From contig NZ_CP013655.1 in NCBI RefSeq assembly GCF_001465345.1, positions 2,560,186 through 2,624,185 of the forward strand: a stretch of DNA of 64,000 bases, read 5' to 3'. Below are positions 63,929-64,000 of this stretch, in pieces; the first letter of the stretch is position 1; every line of letters starts with the position of its first letter. A program made the translations under genes and the position numbers. The DNA comes from Enterococcus rotai. Its GTDB lineage: Bacteria > Bacillota > Bacilli > Lactobacillales > Enterococcaceae. The notes below the pieces were generated by a model. That model was not told where the DNA came from and searched no databases. It was given only the letters and a program-made list of their open reading frames with translations.

Positions 63929-64000
63929 AAACTTGTTCCCTTACATTTAATGTTAAAGGAATGTTGCAGTATTGTCAATTTGAAATAGGATCGTTCGGGA

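Overview
The window is a contiguous piece of a low-GC Gram-positive chromosome. Gene content and order point to the genus Enterococcus: fba-murA-rho-rpmE2, asd-dapA-rnjB, an amaP/DUF2273/Asp23 alkaline-shock cluster, walRKHIJ, ireB-ruvX-DUF1292, luxS, and a V8/SprE-like secreted protease. Most genes have strong AGGAGG-type ribosome binding sites, and simple hairpin-plus-T-run terminators are frequent. The species cannot be read directly. A full-length argC-argB-argD-argF cluster together with argJ argues for an enterococcus able to make ornithine and citrulline.

Layout. 1-5.4 kb: argJ, a nuclease-helicase fusion, type I asparaginase, yajQ. 5.6-11.1 kb: a YitT membrane protein, then an alpha-glucoside module (PTS EIICB, GH4 6-phospho-alpha-glucosidase, RpiR regulator, small membrane protein). 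11.2-18.2 kb: fba, murA, rho, rpmE2 and a calcium-type P-ATPase. 18.5-24.5 kb: galM, a frameshifted fructokinase, a VOC protein divergent from a WYL regulator, an esterase, CsbD, a pyruvate-oxidase remnant and a ZIP transporter. 24.5-31 kb: luxS, a keto-acid decarboxylase, asd, dapA, rnjB. 31-38.2 kb: AI-2E permease, the alkaline-shock cluster, ogt, and yunD/yutD/yutF housekeeping genes. 38.3-43.8 kb: MarR, DUF1836, DegV, aquaporin, a MerR-controlled SDR and an S66 peptidase. 44-49.6 kb: the essential walRKHIJ operon. 50.1-55.2 kb: a DUF318/TIGR03943 pair, GNAT, a split ThrE exporter, DUF554 and a GyrI-like protein. 55.4-61.3 kb: argCBDF, a methyltransferase, ireB-ruvX-DUF1292. 61.4-64 kb: an accessory cassette with a lipoprotein, a V8-like protease and a serine recombinase, bordered by inverted-repeat sites resembling Hin/Gin crossover sites.

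Two kinds of structure are not explained by ordinary genes. First, a roughly 120-nt unit occurs as tandem pairs at three loci, upstream of dapA, the AI-2E permease and the DUF318 permease. Its helix arms differ in sequence but stay complementary, so it looks like a structured RNA; two of the pairs end 15 nt before a start-site Shine-Dalgarno. A linker of about 75 bp is shared between two of the loci. Second, near-palindromic recombination-like sites flank the recombinase cassette. Several local regulator-operator pairs can also be read directly (MarR with a double palindrome, MerR with a 19-bp-spacer promoter, RpiR with an inverted repeat). The arginine route is split: argJ lies 54 kb from argCBDF.
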